Counted from the first letter of the stretch, positions 6,835 to 15,026 are shown. The stretch: DNA of 17,104 nucleotides from an uncultured Allosphingosinicella sp. (GCA_934539295.1 CAKTCN010000050.1:1-17104); one strand, 5' to 3'. Numbers and translations: made by a program. Notes: generated from the letters alone by a model not told the origin.

Positions 6835-8502
6835 TCAGATCACCCATTCGTCTGTTCCTTCGTCGCTGTCATGGCCGGCGTCGATGCGGCGGCCCGGATG
6901 CGCTTCTTGCTTGTCCACGTCGAGCGTGATCAGCACATGACCGCCCGCCCCCGCCGCCAGCTTCGCGACCTCACGCGCGCGCCGCGCCAGTTCGGGCGTG
7001 TCGCCTTCAGCCACGTCGCTGGCAATGCCTTCGCGCAGCGCCGCTTCGTCCAGCACCAGCACGGTGCGGCCGAGCGCCCTAAGCTGCTGCTCGTGCTTGC
7101 CGGCAAGACCGGCGCGCTCCGCCTTGGTCGCACCCGCAACCCAGGTGATGCGGCTGGCATCATCCACCGGCTCGACGCTCTCGGCGGCGTGGAGGAAGTC
7201 GGTGACCATGCCGGCGGCAACGGTGGCGTGGCTGATCTTGTCGATCAGGATGAAGCCGCCAAGCTCCCGGCTCTCGGCATAAGCGATGGCCGGCACCGCG
7301 CGGTCGAGCCGGAGCTCGGCCAGGCCGATATCGTTGAGCGCCAGCGGGCGGCCATCCTGCCGCGCCATGCTGTTGACGTCCACGACGTGGCGCACGGCAT
7401 CGACGCTGGCCGACAATGTCTGCGCGCCCATCTTGAGCCAGTAGGAACGGCCGGGCACCAGAGCCTCGTCCGACATCCAGACGAGATTGGCGCTGAGCCC
7501 ACCGACGGGCGTTGAAGGCGCGGTCGCGATCGTATCGCCGCGCGAGCAGTCGACCTCGTCGGTGAAGGTGAGCGTCACCGACTGGCCGGCAATCGCCTCG
7601 TCCAGGTCGCCGTTCATGGTGGCGATCCGCTCGACGCGCGACTGGTGGCCCGACGGTAGGACGGTGATGCGGTCGCCCACCTTGATGCCGCCGCTGGCGA
7701 TGCGGCCGGCATAGCCGCGGAAGCTGCTGTTCGGGCGATTGACCCATTGCACCGCCATGCGGAACGGCGCCAGTTCCTCACCGGCACCCACCGGTACAGT
7801 TTCGAGATGCTCGATCAGCGAAGGGCCGTCATGCCAGGGCATGGCGTCGCTGCGGCTGCTGACATTGTCACCGGCAAGGCCCGACAGCGGGATGGCCGTG
7901 AAATCCGCGATCCCGACCTCGGCCGCGAAGGCGCGGTAGTCGGCGACGATCTCATCGAACCGTGCCTGATCGTAGCCGACCAGATCCATCTTGTTGACCG
8001 CCAGCACGATGCTGCGGATGCCGAGCAGGTGGACGAGGTAGCTATGCCGCCGCGTCTGCGTCAGCACGCCCTTGCGCGCATCGATCAGGATCACGGCCAG
8101 GTCGGCGGTGGACGCGCCGGTGACCATGTTGCGGGTGTACTGCTCGTGGCCGGGCGTGTCGGCGACGATGAACTTGCGCTTGTCGGTCGCGAAGAAACGG
8201 TAGGCGACGTCGATGGTGATGCCCTGCTCGCGTTCGGCGCCGAGGCCGTCGACCAGCAGAGCGAAGTCGAGCGCTTCGCCCTGCGTTCCCATCTTGCGGC
8301 TGTCGCTGGCGAGCGCGGCAAGCTGGTCCTCGAACAGCATCTTGCTGTCGTAGAGCAGCCGCCCGATCAGCGTCGATTTGCCGTCATCCACGCTGCCGCA
8401 GGTGATGAAGCGCAGCAGCGACTTGCGCTGGTTCGCCTCCAGATATTGCTCCACCTCCGCCCGCGCAGTGCGGGCGGCCGTGATATCGTAGGCAGCGGCC
8501 AT
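6835..8502 (-). CDS. cysN: Sulfate adenylyltransferase subunit 1 with a degenerate APS kinase-like tail
   Basis: CysN is the GTPase that drives APS formation by CysD. G motifs are intact: GSVDDGKST (36-44), DTPGH (115-119) and NKMD (170-173), followed by EF-Tu-like domains 2 and 3 to about residue 440. The protein has 555 aa, longer than plain CysN (about 475) and shorter than CysN-CysC fusions (about 630). Residues 452-540 still align by eye with APS kinase: WVAG at the strand before the P-loop, RALGRTVLVLDEAALREGI in place of the usual ALG..TYLLDGDNVRHGL, and ARRAREVAKLAAGAG in place of IRRVAEVAKLM. The P-loop GxSGxGKST is replaced by GATKAERAG, and the end is truncated. The tail therefore cannot be an active kinase. 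The start overlaps the cysD stop by one base. Confidence 0.95.
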   Translation of the reverse strand: MAAAYDITAARTARAEVEQYLEANQRKSLLRFITCGSVDDGKSTLIGRLLYDSKMLFEDQLAALASDSRKMGTQGEALDFALLVDGLGAEREQGITIDVAYRFFATDKRKFIVADTPGHEQYTRNMVTGASTADLAVILIDARKGVLTQTRRHSYLVHLLGIRSIVLAVNKMDLVGYDQARFDEIVADYRAFAAEVGIADFTAIPLSGLAGDNVSSRSDAMPWHDGPSLIEHLETVPVGAGEELAPFRMAVQWVNRPNSSFRGYAGRIASGGIKVGDRITVLPSGHQSRVERIATMNGDLDEAIAGQSVTLTFTDEVDCSRGDTIATAPSTPVGGLSANLVWMSDEALVPGRSYWLKMGAQTLSASVDAVRHVVDVNSMARQDGRPLALNDIGLAELRLDRAVPAIAYAESRELGGFILIDKISHATVAAGMVTDFLHAAESVEPVDDASRITWVAGATKAERAGLAGKHEQQLRALGRTVLVLDEAALREGIASDVAEGDTPELARRAREVAKLAAGAGGHVLITLDVDKQEAHPGRRIDAGHDSDEGTDEWVI

Positions 8503-9407
8503 CAGAAATAGCCTTCCTGCTTCTTGCGCTCCATCGACGAGGCGCCTTCCTTGTCGATCACGCGGCCCTGGCGCTCGGAGGTGGTGGCGACCAGCATTTC
8601 CTGGATGACTTCAGCCAGCGTGGAGGCATTGCTCTCGACCGCGCCGGTCAGCGGGTAGCAGCCGAGCGTGCGGAAGCGGATCGAGCGCTCCACCGGCACT
8701 TCGCCGGGTTCCAACGGGAAGCGGTCGTCATCGACCATCAGCAGCGTGCCGTCACGCTCGACGGTCGGGCGCGGCGCGGCGAGGTAGAGCGGCACGATCG
8801 GGATATTCTCGGCATAGATATACTGCCAGATGTCGAGCTCGGTCCAATTGGAGATCGGGAAGACGCGGACGCTCTCGCCTACCGCTTTCCGCGCATTGTA
8901 GAGGCTCCATAATTCCGGCCGCTGGTTCTTGGGGTCCCAGCGATGGCTGGCCGAGCGGAAGGAGAAGATGCGCTCCTTCGCCCTCGACTTCTCCTCGTCG
9001 CGCCGGGCGCCGCCGAAGGCCGCGTCGAAGCCATATTTGTCGAGCGCCTGCTTGAGCCCTTCGGTCTTCCACATATCGGTGTGGAGCGCGCCATGGTCGA
9101 ACGGGTTGATGCCCCGCTCCATCGCCTCGGGATTATGGTAGACGATCAGCTCCATGCCGCTTTCCTTGGCGACGCGGTCGCGCAGCGCATACATGTCCCT
9201 GAACTTCCAGGTCGTATCGACGTGGAGCAAGGGGAAAGGCGGCGGCGCGGGGTAGAAGGCCTTGCGCGCCAGATGCAGCATGACCGCGCTGTCCTTGCCG
9301 ACCGAATAGAGCATCACCGGCCGCTCGGTCTCGGCCACTACCTCGCGCATGATGTGGATGCTCTCGGCCTCGAGCTGCTCGAGATGGGTCAGTTTGCGGG
9401 CGGACAT
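8502..9407 (-). CDS. cysD: Sulfate adenylyltransferase subunit 2
   Basis: CysD is the catalytic subunit that makes adenosine 5'-phosphosulfate from ATP and sulfate, paired with CysN. The 301-aa length is normal. The PP-loop motif appears as [18 protein letters not shown] (from residue 34), and the conserved [20 protein letters not shown] and [15 protein letters not shown] segments are present, as is the C-terminal ERKKQEGYF. The ATG at 9407 follows the cysG stop with no gap (TAGATG), and its own stop overlaps the cysN start, so translation is probably coupled along the operon. Confidence 0.97.
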   Translation of the reverse strand: MSARKLTHLEQLEAESIHIMREVVAETERPVMLYSVGKDSAVMLHLARKAFYPAPPPFPLLHVDTTWKFRDMYALRDRVAKESGMELIVYHNPEAMERGINPFDHGALHTDMWKTEGLKQALDKYGFDAAFGGARRDEEKSRAKERIFSFRSASHRWDPKNQRPELWSLYNARKAVGESVRVFPISNWTELDIWQYIYAENIPIVPLYLAAPRPTVERDGTLLMVDDDRFPLEPGEVPVERSIRFRTLGCYPLTGAVESNASTLAEVIQEMLVATTSERQGRVIDKEGASSMERKKQEGYF

Positions 9408-10856
9408 CTATGCGGCACTCTTCAGGAGGTGATCGAGAGCGGCCGGCGCGAGCTGATCGCGCGCGACGCGGCCAAGGATGACGAGGACGGGCACGGAGGG
9501 CGGAAGGTCTTCCGCAAGCTCAGCTATCTGCGACACGGTGCCGGATACATGCTGCTGCCCCGGCAGCGTCGCAGATGCGATTGCCACGGCCGGCATGTCG
9601 GCCGCGAGACCGGCAGCGAGGGCCGCACCGACGAACTGCCGCAGCGTCTTGCGCGGCATGTAGAGGATGGTGGTCGCCACAGGATCGGCCATCGCCTGCC
9701 AGTCGATGTCGGCCGGCAGCTTGCCGTCGGCGCCATGGCCTGTGACGAACTGCACGCGGCGCGCTTCCTCCCGCTCCGTCAGCGAGAAGCCCAAAGCGGC
9801 GGCGGCGCCCTGCGCGGCGGAGATGCCAGGCACGATCGACACGTCGATCCCGGCGGCACGGCACGCCTCGATCTCCTCGGTCGCGCGGCCGAAAATAAGC
9901 GGGTCGCCGCCCTTCAGCCGCACCACCGTCTCGCCCGCCTGCGCGAGCGCGACGATGCGGGTGCAGATGTCCTTCTGGCTGCACGACGGGCCATGCCCCG
10001 CCTTGCCGACCGCGATCCGCTTCGCCTCGCGCCGGGCGAGTTCCAGCACCTCGGGGCCGACGAGATCGTCATAGAGGATAACGGTCGCCGATTGCAGCGC
10101 ACGCACGGCCTTCAGCGTCAGCAGCTCGGGATCGCCCGGCCCTGCGCCGACCAAAGTGACGCTGCCCTGCCGCGCGGCCTGGCGGGCCAGCAGGGTCTCG
10201 AAATCCTGCTCGCCAGGCGCCTCGTCGATCCGGCTCCACGCCGCATCGGTGAAGCGCCGCCAGAAGGCGCGGCGCTCGGCGAAGCTGCCCAGCCGCTGCT
10301 TGACGCGGGGACGCCAGCTCTTTGCCGCCCGCGCCCAGTCGGACAGGCCGAGCGGCAGGATGCTCTCGACGCGCGCACGGATCGACTGCCCCAGCATCGG
10401 CGCAGCGCCATCGGTCGAGATCGCCAGCACCACCGGCGCGCGGTTGACGATGGTGCCGAAGATGACGTCGCACAGCTCGGTGCGGTCGATAATGTTGACC
10501 GGCGCGCCGGCGGCACGCGCTGCGGCGATGAAGGCATCGGCCTCCCCATCATCGGCGATGTCGGCCACGGCCAGCGCCGCATTGTCGAGATCGGCCATCT
10601 CCCAGCGGCGTGCCAGGACGGTGACGGAGCCGGACACCGGCTGCGCGACAAGGCCGGCGAACAGCCGCGCCGCCGCATCGTGGACGGCCAGCACCAGCAC
10701 GTCCGCGCCGGCCGCGCAAAGCAGTTCCGCCTTCCACAATGCGCCTTCCGAACTGCCGGCGACGACGACCTTGCGCCCTTCCAGCCGGTGGAAGAGCGGC
10801 AGGTTCGGCAGCGGTGCAATACGCGCCAGTGTTTCCTGGGGCTCGCGCGCGGTCAC
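9408..10856 (-). CDS. cysG: Siroheme synthase (precorrin-2 dehydrogenase/ferrochelatase + uroporphyrinogen methyltransferase)
   Basis: CysG makes siroheme from uroporphyrinogen III, the cofactor that CysI needs. The GTG at 10856 is taken as start because it overlaps the cysH stop as GTGA and gives 482 aa, close to the usual CysG size; the longer open frame upstream lies inside cysH. Residues 1-200 form the dehydrogenase/chelatase half and about 230-470 the methyltransferase half, with VGAGPGDPELLTLKA (about 236), VRLKGGDPLIFGR (about 312) and VPGISAAQGAAAALG (about 342). The NAD-binding loop reads VVVAGSSEGALWKAELL, which lacks the usual GGG, so cofactor binding in this half may differ. Placement inside the cys operon ties cofactor supply to sulfite reductase. 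Confidence 0.94.
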   Translation of the reverse strand: MTAREPQETLARIAPLPNLPLFHRLEGRKVVVAGSSEGALWKAELLCAAGADVLVLAVHDAAARLFAGLVAQPVSGSVTVLARRWEMADLDNAALAVADIADDGEADAFIAAARAAGAPVNIIDRTELCDVIFGTIVNRAPVVLAISTDGAAPMLGQSIRARVESILPLGLSDWARAAKSWRPRVKQRLGSFAERRAFWRRFTDAAWSRIDEAPGEQDFETLLARQAARQGSVTLVGAGPGDPELLTLKAVRALQSATVILYDDLVGPEVLELARREAKRIAVGKAGHGPSCSQKDICTRIVALAQAGETVVRLKGGDPLIFGRATEEIEACRAAGIDVSIVPGISAAQGAAAALGFSLTEREEARRVQFVTGHGADGKLPADIDWQAMADPVATTILYMPRKTLRQFVGAALAAGLAADMPAVAIASATLPGQQHVSGTVSQIAELAEDLPPSVPVLVILGRVARDQLAPAALDHLLKSAA

Positions 10857-11635
10857 AGCGCTTTCGCCCGGCTGAGCTTGCCGTCTGCGCCGACATGGAG
10901 GCCGCATTCCTTGGCCTCGTCGCTCTCCCACCACCAACGGCCGGCTCGCTCGGGCTCGCCCGGCTGGATGGCACGGGTGCACGGCGCGCAGCCGATCGAG
11001 ACGAAACCCTGTGCGTGCAGTTCGTTCACGGGGATGTTCTCGGCCGCGCAGAAGGCGGAGACCTGATCGCGCGTCCAGTCATGTATCGGTGCGAACTTGA
11101 TCAGATCCTTGTCGGCATCCCAGCTTGCCAGTGCGACGCCGCCGCGCTGCCCCGACTGATCGGCGCGCAGACCCGTCACCCACGCCTCGGCGGCCGCCAG
11201 CGCGCGGCCGAGCGGTTCCACCTTGCGCACGAAGCAGCAGTCGGTCCGCGCTTCCCTGGAATAATAAAAGCCGTTGATACCAGCGTCCGCGACATGGGCG
11301 GCAAGCTTGTCGCCCTGCGGATGGTAGGAATGGATCCGCCGCCCGTAGCGCATCTCGGTGTCGGCCCACACCTTGTAGGTCGACGGGAACAGCCGCCCGG
11401 TGTCGAGCGTCACCACGTCGATGTCGAGGCCCGCTTCGAAAATCAGGTGCGTAATCGCCTGGTCCTCGATGCCGAAGCTGGTGGTGAAGACGATGCGTCC
11501 AGGCACCATCTCACGCAAGGCAACCAGCCGCCCGGCAGGATGATCTACGGACGTGCCCGCGATCGCCGACAGGCTTGCCACGACCGCCTGACCGCGCGTG
11601 CCCGGGTCCTCTTCCAGCTTTTCCATGATGCCCAT
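10853..11635 (-). CDS. cysH: Assimilatory adenylylsulfate (APS) reductase, iron-sulfur type
   Basis: The enzyme reduces activated sulfate to sulfite with thioredoxin. It has the PAPS/APS reductase fold: TTSFGIEDQAITHLIF PP-loop region, LDTGRLFPSTY, and the C-terminal catalytic ECGLH (Cys244). The Cys pair in TDCCFVRKVEPL (133-134) and GCAPCTRA (216, 219) are the four ligands of the [4Fe-4S] cluster that mark APS reductases and the plant-type CysH. Enzymes strictly using PAPS lack them. APS as substrate fits the loss of an active APS kinase in this operon. The start is uncertain among TTG 11644, ATG 11635 and ATG 11626; ATG 11635 gives 260 aa. It is the first gene of the cys operon. Confidence 0.94.
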   Translation of the reverse strand: MGIMEKLEEDPGTRGQAVVASLSAIAGTSVDHPAGRLVALREMVPGRIVFTTSFGIEDQAITHLIFEAGLDIDVVTLDTGRLFPSTYKVWADTEMRYGRRIHSYHPQGDKLAAHVADAGINGFYYSREARTDCCFVRKVEPLGRALAAAEAWVTGLRADQSGQRGGVALASWDADKDLIKFAPIHDWTRDQVSAFCAAENIPVNELHAQGFVSIGCAPCTRAIQPGEPERAGRWWWESDEAKECGLHVGADGKLSRAKAL

Positions 11636-11834
11636 TGCCGCCAATCCGCGAAGAAACCGGAGCGAAAAGGCCCCGTCGAGCGAGCGGAAATATGGCCCGC
11701 GGCGGGGCAGATCAATCGCTTCAGGTTAGTGGGGCAGCAGATTGCAAGCTCCGTGCCGAGCCTTCGATCCTGCGGCAATATCCTTCCAAGGATCGGCGTC
11801 CGGACAGCGGCGATCCCCTCCCGCAACAAGAAGG

Positions 11835-11862
11835 CCCCCTCCCCTGCGAACAGGGGAGAGGG
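11835..11862. repeat. GC-rich hairpin (CTCCCCTG/CAGGGGAG)
   Basis: CTCCCCTG (11839-11846) pairs with CAGGGGAG (11851-11858) around a CGAA loop, and after one mismatch CCC (11835-11837) pairs with GGG (11860-11862). On the minus strand it is followed by GCCTTCTTGTTG, so it could terminate the receptor transcript. The CCCTCTCCCC type is also a common dispersed repeat in such genomes. Confidence 0.55.
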
Positions 11863-11873
11863 TCAGTGCGAGG

Positions 11874-11913
11874 GCCGGCGGGCGCAATTCGGGGGCTACC
11901 TGAAACCGCCGGC
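11874..11913 (-). terminator. Possible 3' hairpin of the TonB receptor gene
   Basis: GCCGGCGG (11874-11881) and CCGCCGGC (11906-11913) are perfect inverted repeats about 28 bases beyond the receptor stop, with a 24-base loop. A second small hairpin, CTCC/GGAG around 11916-11927, lies between it and the gene. No T-run follows, so the terminator call is weak. Confidence 0.35.
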
Positions 11914-11940
11914 TTCTCCCGGGGGAGCTGGGTAAAGGCG

Positions 11941-14412
11941 TCAGAAGCTAAGCGATATCGTGCCTCCGTAGGTGCGGGGGTCGCCGACATTGCCGGCGAT
12001 CAGGCCGGTATTGCCCGGCGTGGTCGCAAGCACGTCGAAATATTCCTCGTCAAAGGCGTTCCGAACCCAACCGAACAGGTTCAGCCCATCCTTGCGGAAG
12101 CCGAGCCGGAAGTTGGCCAGCGCATAGCCCTCAATATCCGTGTAGATCGAGCGCGAGGCGTTGGACGAGAATTTGGAACGGTAATTGGCGTCCGCGCCCA
12201 GATAGACCTCGCCTTCCTCGCCGAACACGGTGGCGGGGATGCTGTACTCGCCGCCCCACGAAAAGGCCCATTTGGAGATGCCGGGCAGCCACTGGCCCGA
12301 AATATCGCAGACCAGCGGACTGACCGCGCCCGGCACGCCCGGCGCACCGGGCGTTGCACCGGCGCTGCCGCCCGAAAGCTCGGGCGGGCATGGCGCGTTG
12401 GTGAACTCGACATATTCATGGTCGGTGAAGGCGCCGTTGACATAAGCGCTGAACTGGTCGGTCGGGCGGACGGAGAAGTCCGCTTCGAGCCCGCGCACCC
12501 GGACCTTGCCCGCATTGGCCAGATAGCCGCGCAGGGTCGAGTTCTGGCCGTCATTGACCAAGGCCTGGTAGTCCTTGATCTCCGTCCAGAAGCCGGTGAG
12601 GTTCAGCGTTGCCTTGCGGTCCCAGAACTGCGTCTTGGCACCCAGTTCGAAATGGTCGACCTTTTCCGGATCGACTTGCGCGAACTGCGTCTGCGCGACG
12701 CCGCCCACCACGGGAACACCGTTCAAGTTCAGGCCGCCCGATTTGAACGTATGCGCATAGGTCGCATAGACCAGCACATCGCGGCTCGGCTTGTACGAGG
12801 CGGTGAAGTCGTAGGACACGTTCCACTCACGATAGGCCTCGTCCACGAACGCCTGCGGGGTCAAGGCCGCGCGCTGTTCCACCTGGCGCGGCGTGCCGCC
12901 GGTTGCGGGAACGAGGTTGCCGGCTGCATCGCGCACGATGCTGACATAGGAACCCACCTTGTCGTCATAGTTCAGGCGTACGCCGGGCGAGAGCGTCACC
13001 CGATCGGTGACTTCCCAGTTGAACTTGCCGAACAGGGCGCCGCTGAAATTCTTCAAGCGGATGTCGTTCTCGGCCGTGAGACCGTTAAGGACCGACGGAT
13101 CGAGGTAGAGGAAGGGCGATCCCGGCGCGGTGGTGTCGCGCACGCTGGGGCTGATCAGCCAGCGGCTGGCCGCCGGGCCCTGGCGCTGCGTGCCCGTGGT
13201 ATGGATGTCCTGGTAGAAGCCGAACGCGCCGATGACATAATCGAAGCCCTCGCCCTCGCCCGCAAAGCGGAACTCCTGCGTGAACTGGGTCTGTTCGGTC
13301 GGGTTCTGGGACAGGGTGGTGATCGGCAGTCCCGTGAAGTCGCGGTCGTTCGCCGGTCCCCAATCCCAGAAGCGCCAGGCGCTGACCGAGGTCAGGGTGC
13401 CCCCACCCAGCTGCAGCTCACCGCGCAGCGACGCGCCGCCGAGCACGTTGAGCGCGTTCAGCTCCGCATCGACGTCGGTCAACCGATCGAAGGGGTTGGT
13501 GCTCGGCACCGCGTAGCCCAGCGCCGCGGTCAGCGCCGGATATTGCCGGTTTGCCGCACGCTGCGTCGGTCCGTAGCGCACGTAGATCTGGGCGCAGCAT
13601 TCGGGATCCTGCCGGTTGTAGTCGCCCGACAGGGTGAGATCGAGGACATCGCTCGCCTTCCACAACAGGGCGCCGCGCACACCGATATTGTCCTGTTCGT
13701 TGACGTTGGTGTTCGACGCCACGTTGAACACGGTGCCGCGGCGGCTCGTCGAAGAGATGCCGATCCGGGCCGCGACAGTGTCGGTCAGCGGGCCGGACAC
13801 TGACGCCTTGGCCTGTTTCAGCGCCAGGTTGCCGACCGTCACCTCGGTGCGGCCCTCAAAATCGAAGCTGGGCGGCTTGGACGTGATATTGATGGCGCCC
13901 GCGACCGTATTCTTGCCGTAGAGCGTGCCTTGCGGCCCGCGCAGCGTCTCGATCTGCTGCACGTCCAGGAAGTCCAGTGTCGCCACCGCGACGCGGCTGA
14001 AATAGACCTGGTCGATATAGACGCCGACACCCTGGTCGATGCCGTCATTGGTAAGGCCGAGCGGCGCGCCCAGTCCACGGATGTTGACGGACGAGTTGCG
14101 CGGGTTGGTGGAGTAGAATTGCAGCGTCGGCTGAATCTGCTGGAGCCGCTGCACGTTGAAGCTGCCGGTATTGTCCAGCTCCCGCACGCCGACGACCGAG
14201 ATCGGGATCGGCACGTCCTGGGCCTGTTCCAGGCGACGCCGCGCGGTGACGACGATTTCCGAAGTCAAGGCGCTACGCTGCACATCCTCTTCGGTGCGTT
14301 CCGGCTCGCCCGGCACATCCTGGGCAGCGGGCTGGGCGGCCTGTGCTGCGGCAGGAAGGAGCAAGGTTGCGGCAGATGCGGCGAGGGCCGCGCGCATGGT
14401 GAAACGAGTCAT
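11941..14412 (-). CDS. TonB-dependent outer membrane receptor
   Basis: An 823-aa receptor for energy-driven uptake across the outer membrane. A signal peptide covers about residues 1-25 (MTRFTMRAALAASAATLLLP then AAAQAA). A TonB box-like EIVVTARR follows at 52-59, then the plug domain (about 60-180, with VNIRGLG, VYIDQVYFSR, VQQIETLRGPQGTLYGKNTV and AGAINITSKPP). The rest is the beta-barrel, ending in the usual aromatic F. The ATG at 14412 has AGGAGA about 8 bases upstream; the frame stays open far upstream but that part is not coding. Its start overlaps the stop of a small ORF. The substrate is not known. The position after yezD and beside the cys operon suggests an organosulfur or related nutrient, as inference. 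Confidence 0.93.
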   Translation of the reverse strand: MTRFTMRAALAASAATLLLPAAAQAAQPAAQDVPGEPERTEEDVQRSALTSEIVVTARRRLEQAQDVPIPISVVGVRELDNTGSFNVQRLQQIQPTLQFYSTNPRNSSVNIRGLGAPLGLTNDGIDQGVGVYIDQVYFSRVAVATLDFLDVQQIETLRGPQGTLYGKNTVAGAINITSKPPSFDFEGRTEVTVGNLALKQAKASVSGPLTDTVAARIGISSTSRRGTVFNVASNTNVNEQDNIGVRGALLWKASDVLDLTLSGDYNRQDPECCAQIYVRYGPTQRAANRQYPALTAALGYAVPSTNPFDRLTDVDAELNALNVLGGASLRGELQLGGGTLTSVSAWRFWDWGPANDRDFTGLPITTLSQNPTEQTQFTQEFRFAGEGEGFDYVIGAFGFYQDIHTTGTQRQGPAASRWLISPSVRDTTAPGSPFLYLDPSVLNGLTAENDIRLKNFSGALFGKFNWEVTDRVTLSPGVRLNYDDKVGSYVSIVRDAAGNLVPATGGTPRQVEQRAALTPQAFVDEAYREWNVSYDFTASYKPSRDVLVYATYAHTFKSGGLNLNGVPVVGGVAQTQFAQVDPEKVDHFELGAKTQFWDRKATLNLTGFWTEIKDYQALVNDGQNSTLRGYLANAGKVRVRGLEADFSVRPTDQFSAYVNGAFTDHEYVEFTNAPCPPELSGGSAGATPGAPGVPGAVSPLVCDISGQWLPGISKWAFSWGGEYSIPATVFGEEGEVYLGADANYRSKFSSNASRSIYTDIEGYALANFRLGFRKDGLNLFGWVRNAFDEEYFDVLATTPGNTGLIAGNVGDPRTYGGTISLSF

Positions 14413-14534
14413 TGGGCAGTCTCCTGTCTGGTCCGGTGCTTGGCGCGGTCGAGGCGCCGACATCGAGGGCAGGCAGAGGCGCCGCCGCGTGCGGCACGCG
14501 GCCGGATTGCGGATTTCGGTTCGCCGATATGCAT
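14409..14534 (-). CDS. Small 41-aa CxxC ORF coupled to the TonB receptor start
   Basis: ATG 14534 has a strong ribosome-binding site (GGGGGG at 14541-14546, 6 bases away). The 41-codon frame ends in a TGA that overlaps the receptor start as ATGA. The basic peptide (MHIGEPKSAIRPRA near the start, ACPRCRRLDRAKHR later) has two cysteines in a CxxC (residues 22 and 25) and no signal peptide or membrane segment. No known family is recognised. The ribosome-binding site and 4-base overlap argue that it is translated. It could be a regulatory upstream ORF setting receptor translation, perhaps sensing cysteine supply, or simply a small protein. Confidence 0.5.
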   Translation of the reverse strand: MHIGEPKSAIRPRAARGGASACPRCRRLDRAKHRTRQETAQ

Positions 14535-14589
14535 GACTTGCCCCCCTGGAAGATGAAGAGCCCATCGGTTGTCCGGTCGGGCGAATGGA

Positions 14590-14611
14590 GGCCCGGGCAC
14601 TTGGCCGGGCC
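14590..14611 (-). promoter_or_regulatory. Hairpin between yezD and the small ORF
   Basis: GGCCCGG (14590-14596) and CCGGGCC (14605-14611) form a 7-bp all-GC stem with an 8-base loop, starting 7 bases after the yezD stop. There is no T-run on the minus strand. It may protect the yezD mRNA end or lower read-through into the receptor gene. Confidence 0.4.
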
Positions 14612-14618
14612 GGGACGC

Positions 14619-14795
14619 TCAGGACTGGAAGCGCTTCTTTTCGCTGATTTCCAGTTGCGTGACCCGCCCTTCGTGCAGCGTCAGGGTGATGGTGCCGAAA
14701 CGGATCGCGCCTGCCTTGTCGCGGATGGCGTCCAGCGCCTCCTCGATCAGCGCGCCCGCGGTCGCATGGGACTGTCGTCTCGCAAGGTCGGTCAT
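14619..14795 (-). CDS. YezD family small protein (DUF2292)
   Basis: A 58-aa ORF with a near-perfect Shine-Dalgarno (AGGAGG, 14805-14810, 9 bases before the ATG at 14795). The sequence shows an N-terminal helix (ALIEEALDAIRDK) followed by IRFGTITLTLHEGRVTQLEI and SEKKRF. That is the YezD/DUF2292 pattern: a basic tail after two short strands. The biochemical function of the family is unknown. In many bacteria such genes lie next to sulfur assimilation or sulfur compound uptake genes, and here it lies between the cys operon with its TonB receptor and a promoter bearing a palindrome. It is the first gene of the receptor operon. Confidence 0.82.
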   Translation of the reverse strand: MTDLARRQSHATAGALIEEALDAIRDKAGAIRFGTITLTLHEGRVTQLEISEKKRFQS

Positions 14796-14867
14796 CACAT
14801 CTGTCCTCCTGCTGGAGCGGTGGGACGGACCGCGTCGATTCGCGATCCGGTGAAGCCATATAGATAC

Positions 14868-14884
14868 TCAACCTATTAAGTTGA
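14868..14884 (-). promoter_or_regulatory. Operator-like palindrome in the yezD promoter
   Basis: TCAACCTATTAAGTTGA is palindromic at 7 of 8 base pairs around a central T. On the minus strand it lies between a -35-like TTGTCA (14882-14887, overlapping its edge) and a -10-like TCTATA (14859-14864) with a 17-bp spacer. This is where a repressor would bind. The regulator is not in the window. An Rrf2- or other helix-turn-helix-type sulfur regulator is one possibility, not shown. Confidence 0.5.
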
Positions 14885-15026
14885 CAAGTGCTCGACCCCC
14901 CGTTCCGACGGAGTAGTTCTAATTCTCCAAAGGAATGAATTGCGGCGCAAAATGACGCCCCGAAAGCGCGTTCGGACGACGCCTTTCTGCTCCGCTGCGA
15001 CAAGCCTCGACCGCGGACGGATCGAT

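Larger units (their letters stand above)
11645..11940. other. Gap between the TonB receptor gene and cysH
   Basis: This stretch of about 300 bp holds no convincing gene. It should contain the cysH promoter (minus strand), but no clear -35/-10 pair stood out. The half nearer the receptor gene carries two hairpins, listed separately. The short minus-strand frames crossing it contain CC pairs but have no ribosome-binding site and run into the neighbouring genes. Confidence 0.5.

Noticed and set aside
8943..11066. 707-codon plus-strand open frame across cysD, cysG and cysH
   Set aside because: Antisense to three well-identified genes; low-complexity His/Arg/Asp-rich translation typical of a shadow frame.
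11721..11990. Minus-strand frames with CC pairs upstream of cysH as a cysteine attenuator
   Set aside because: No ribosome-binding site near a short ORF start; the Cys codons arise from the repeat hairpin or run on into cysH, and no terminator follows.
11635..13803. 722-codon plus-strand open frame
   Set aside because: Antisense to the TonB receptor; no ribosome-binding site and no recognisable domain.
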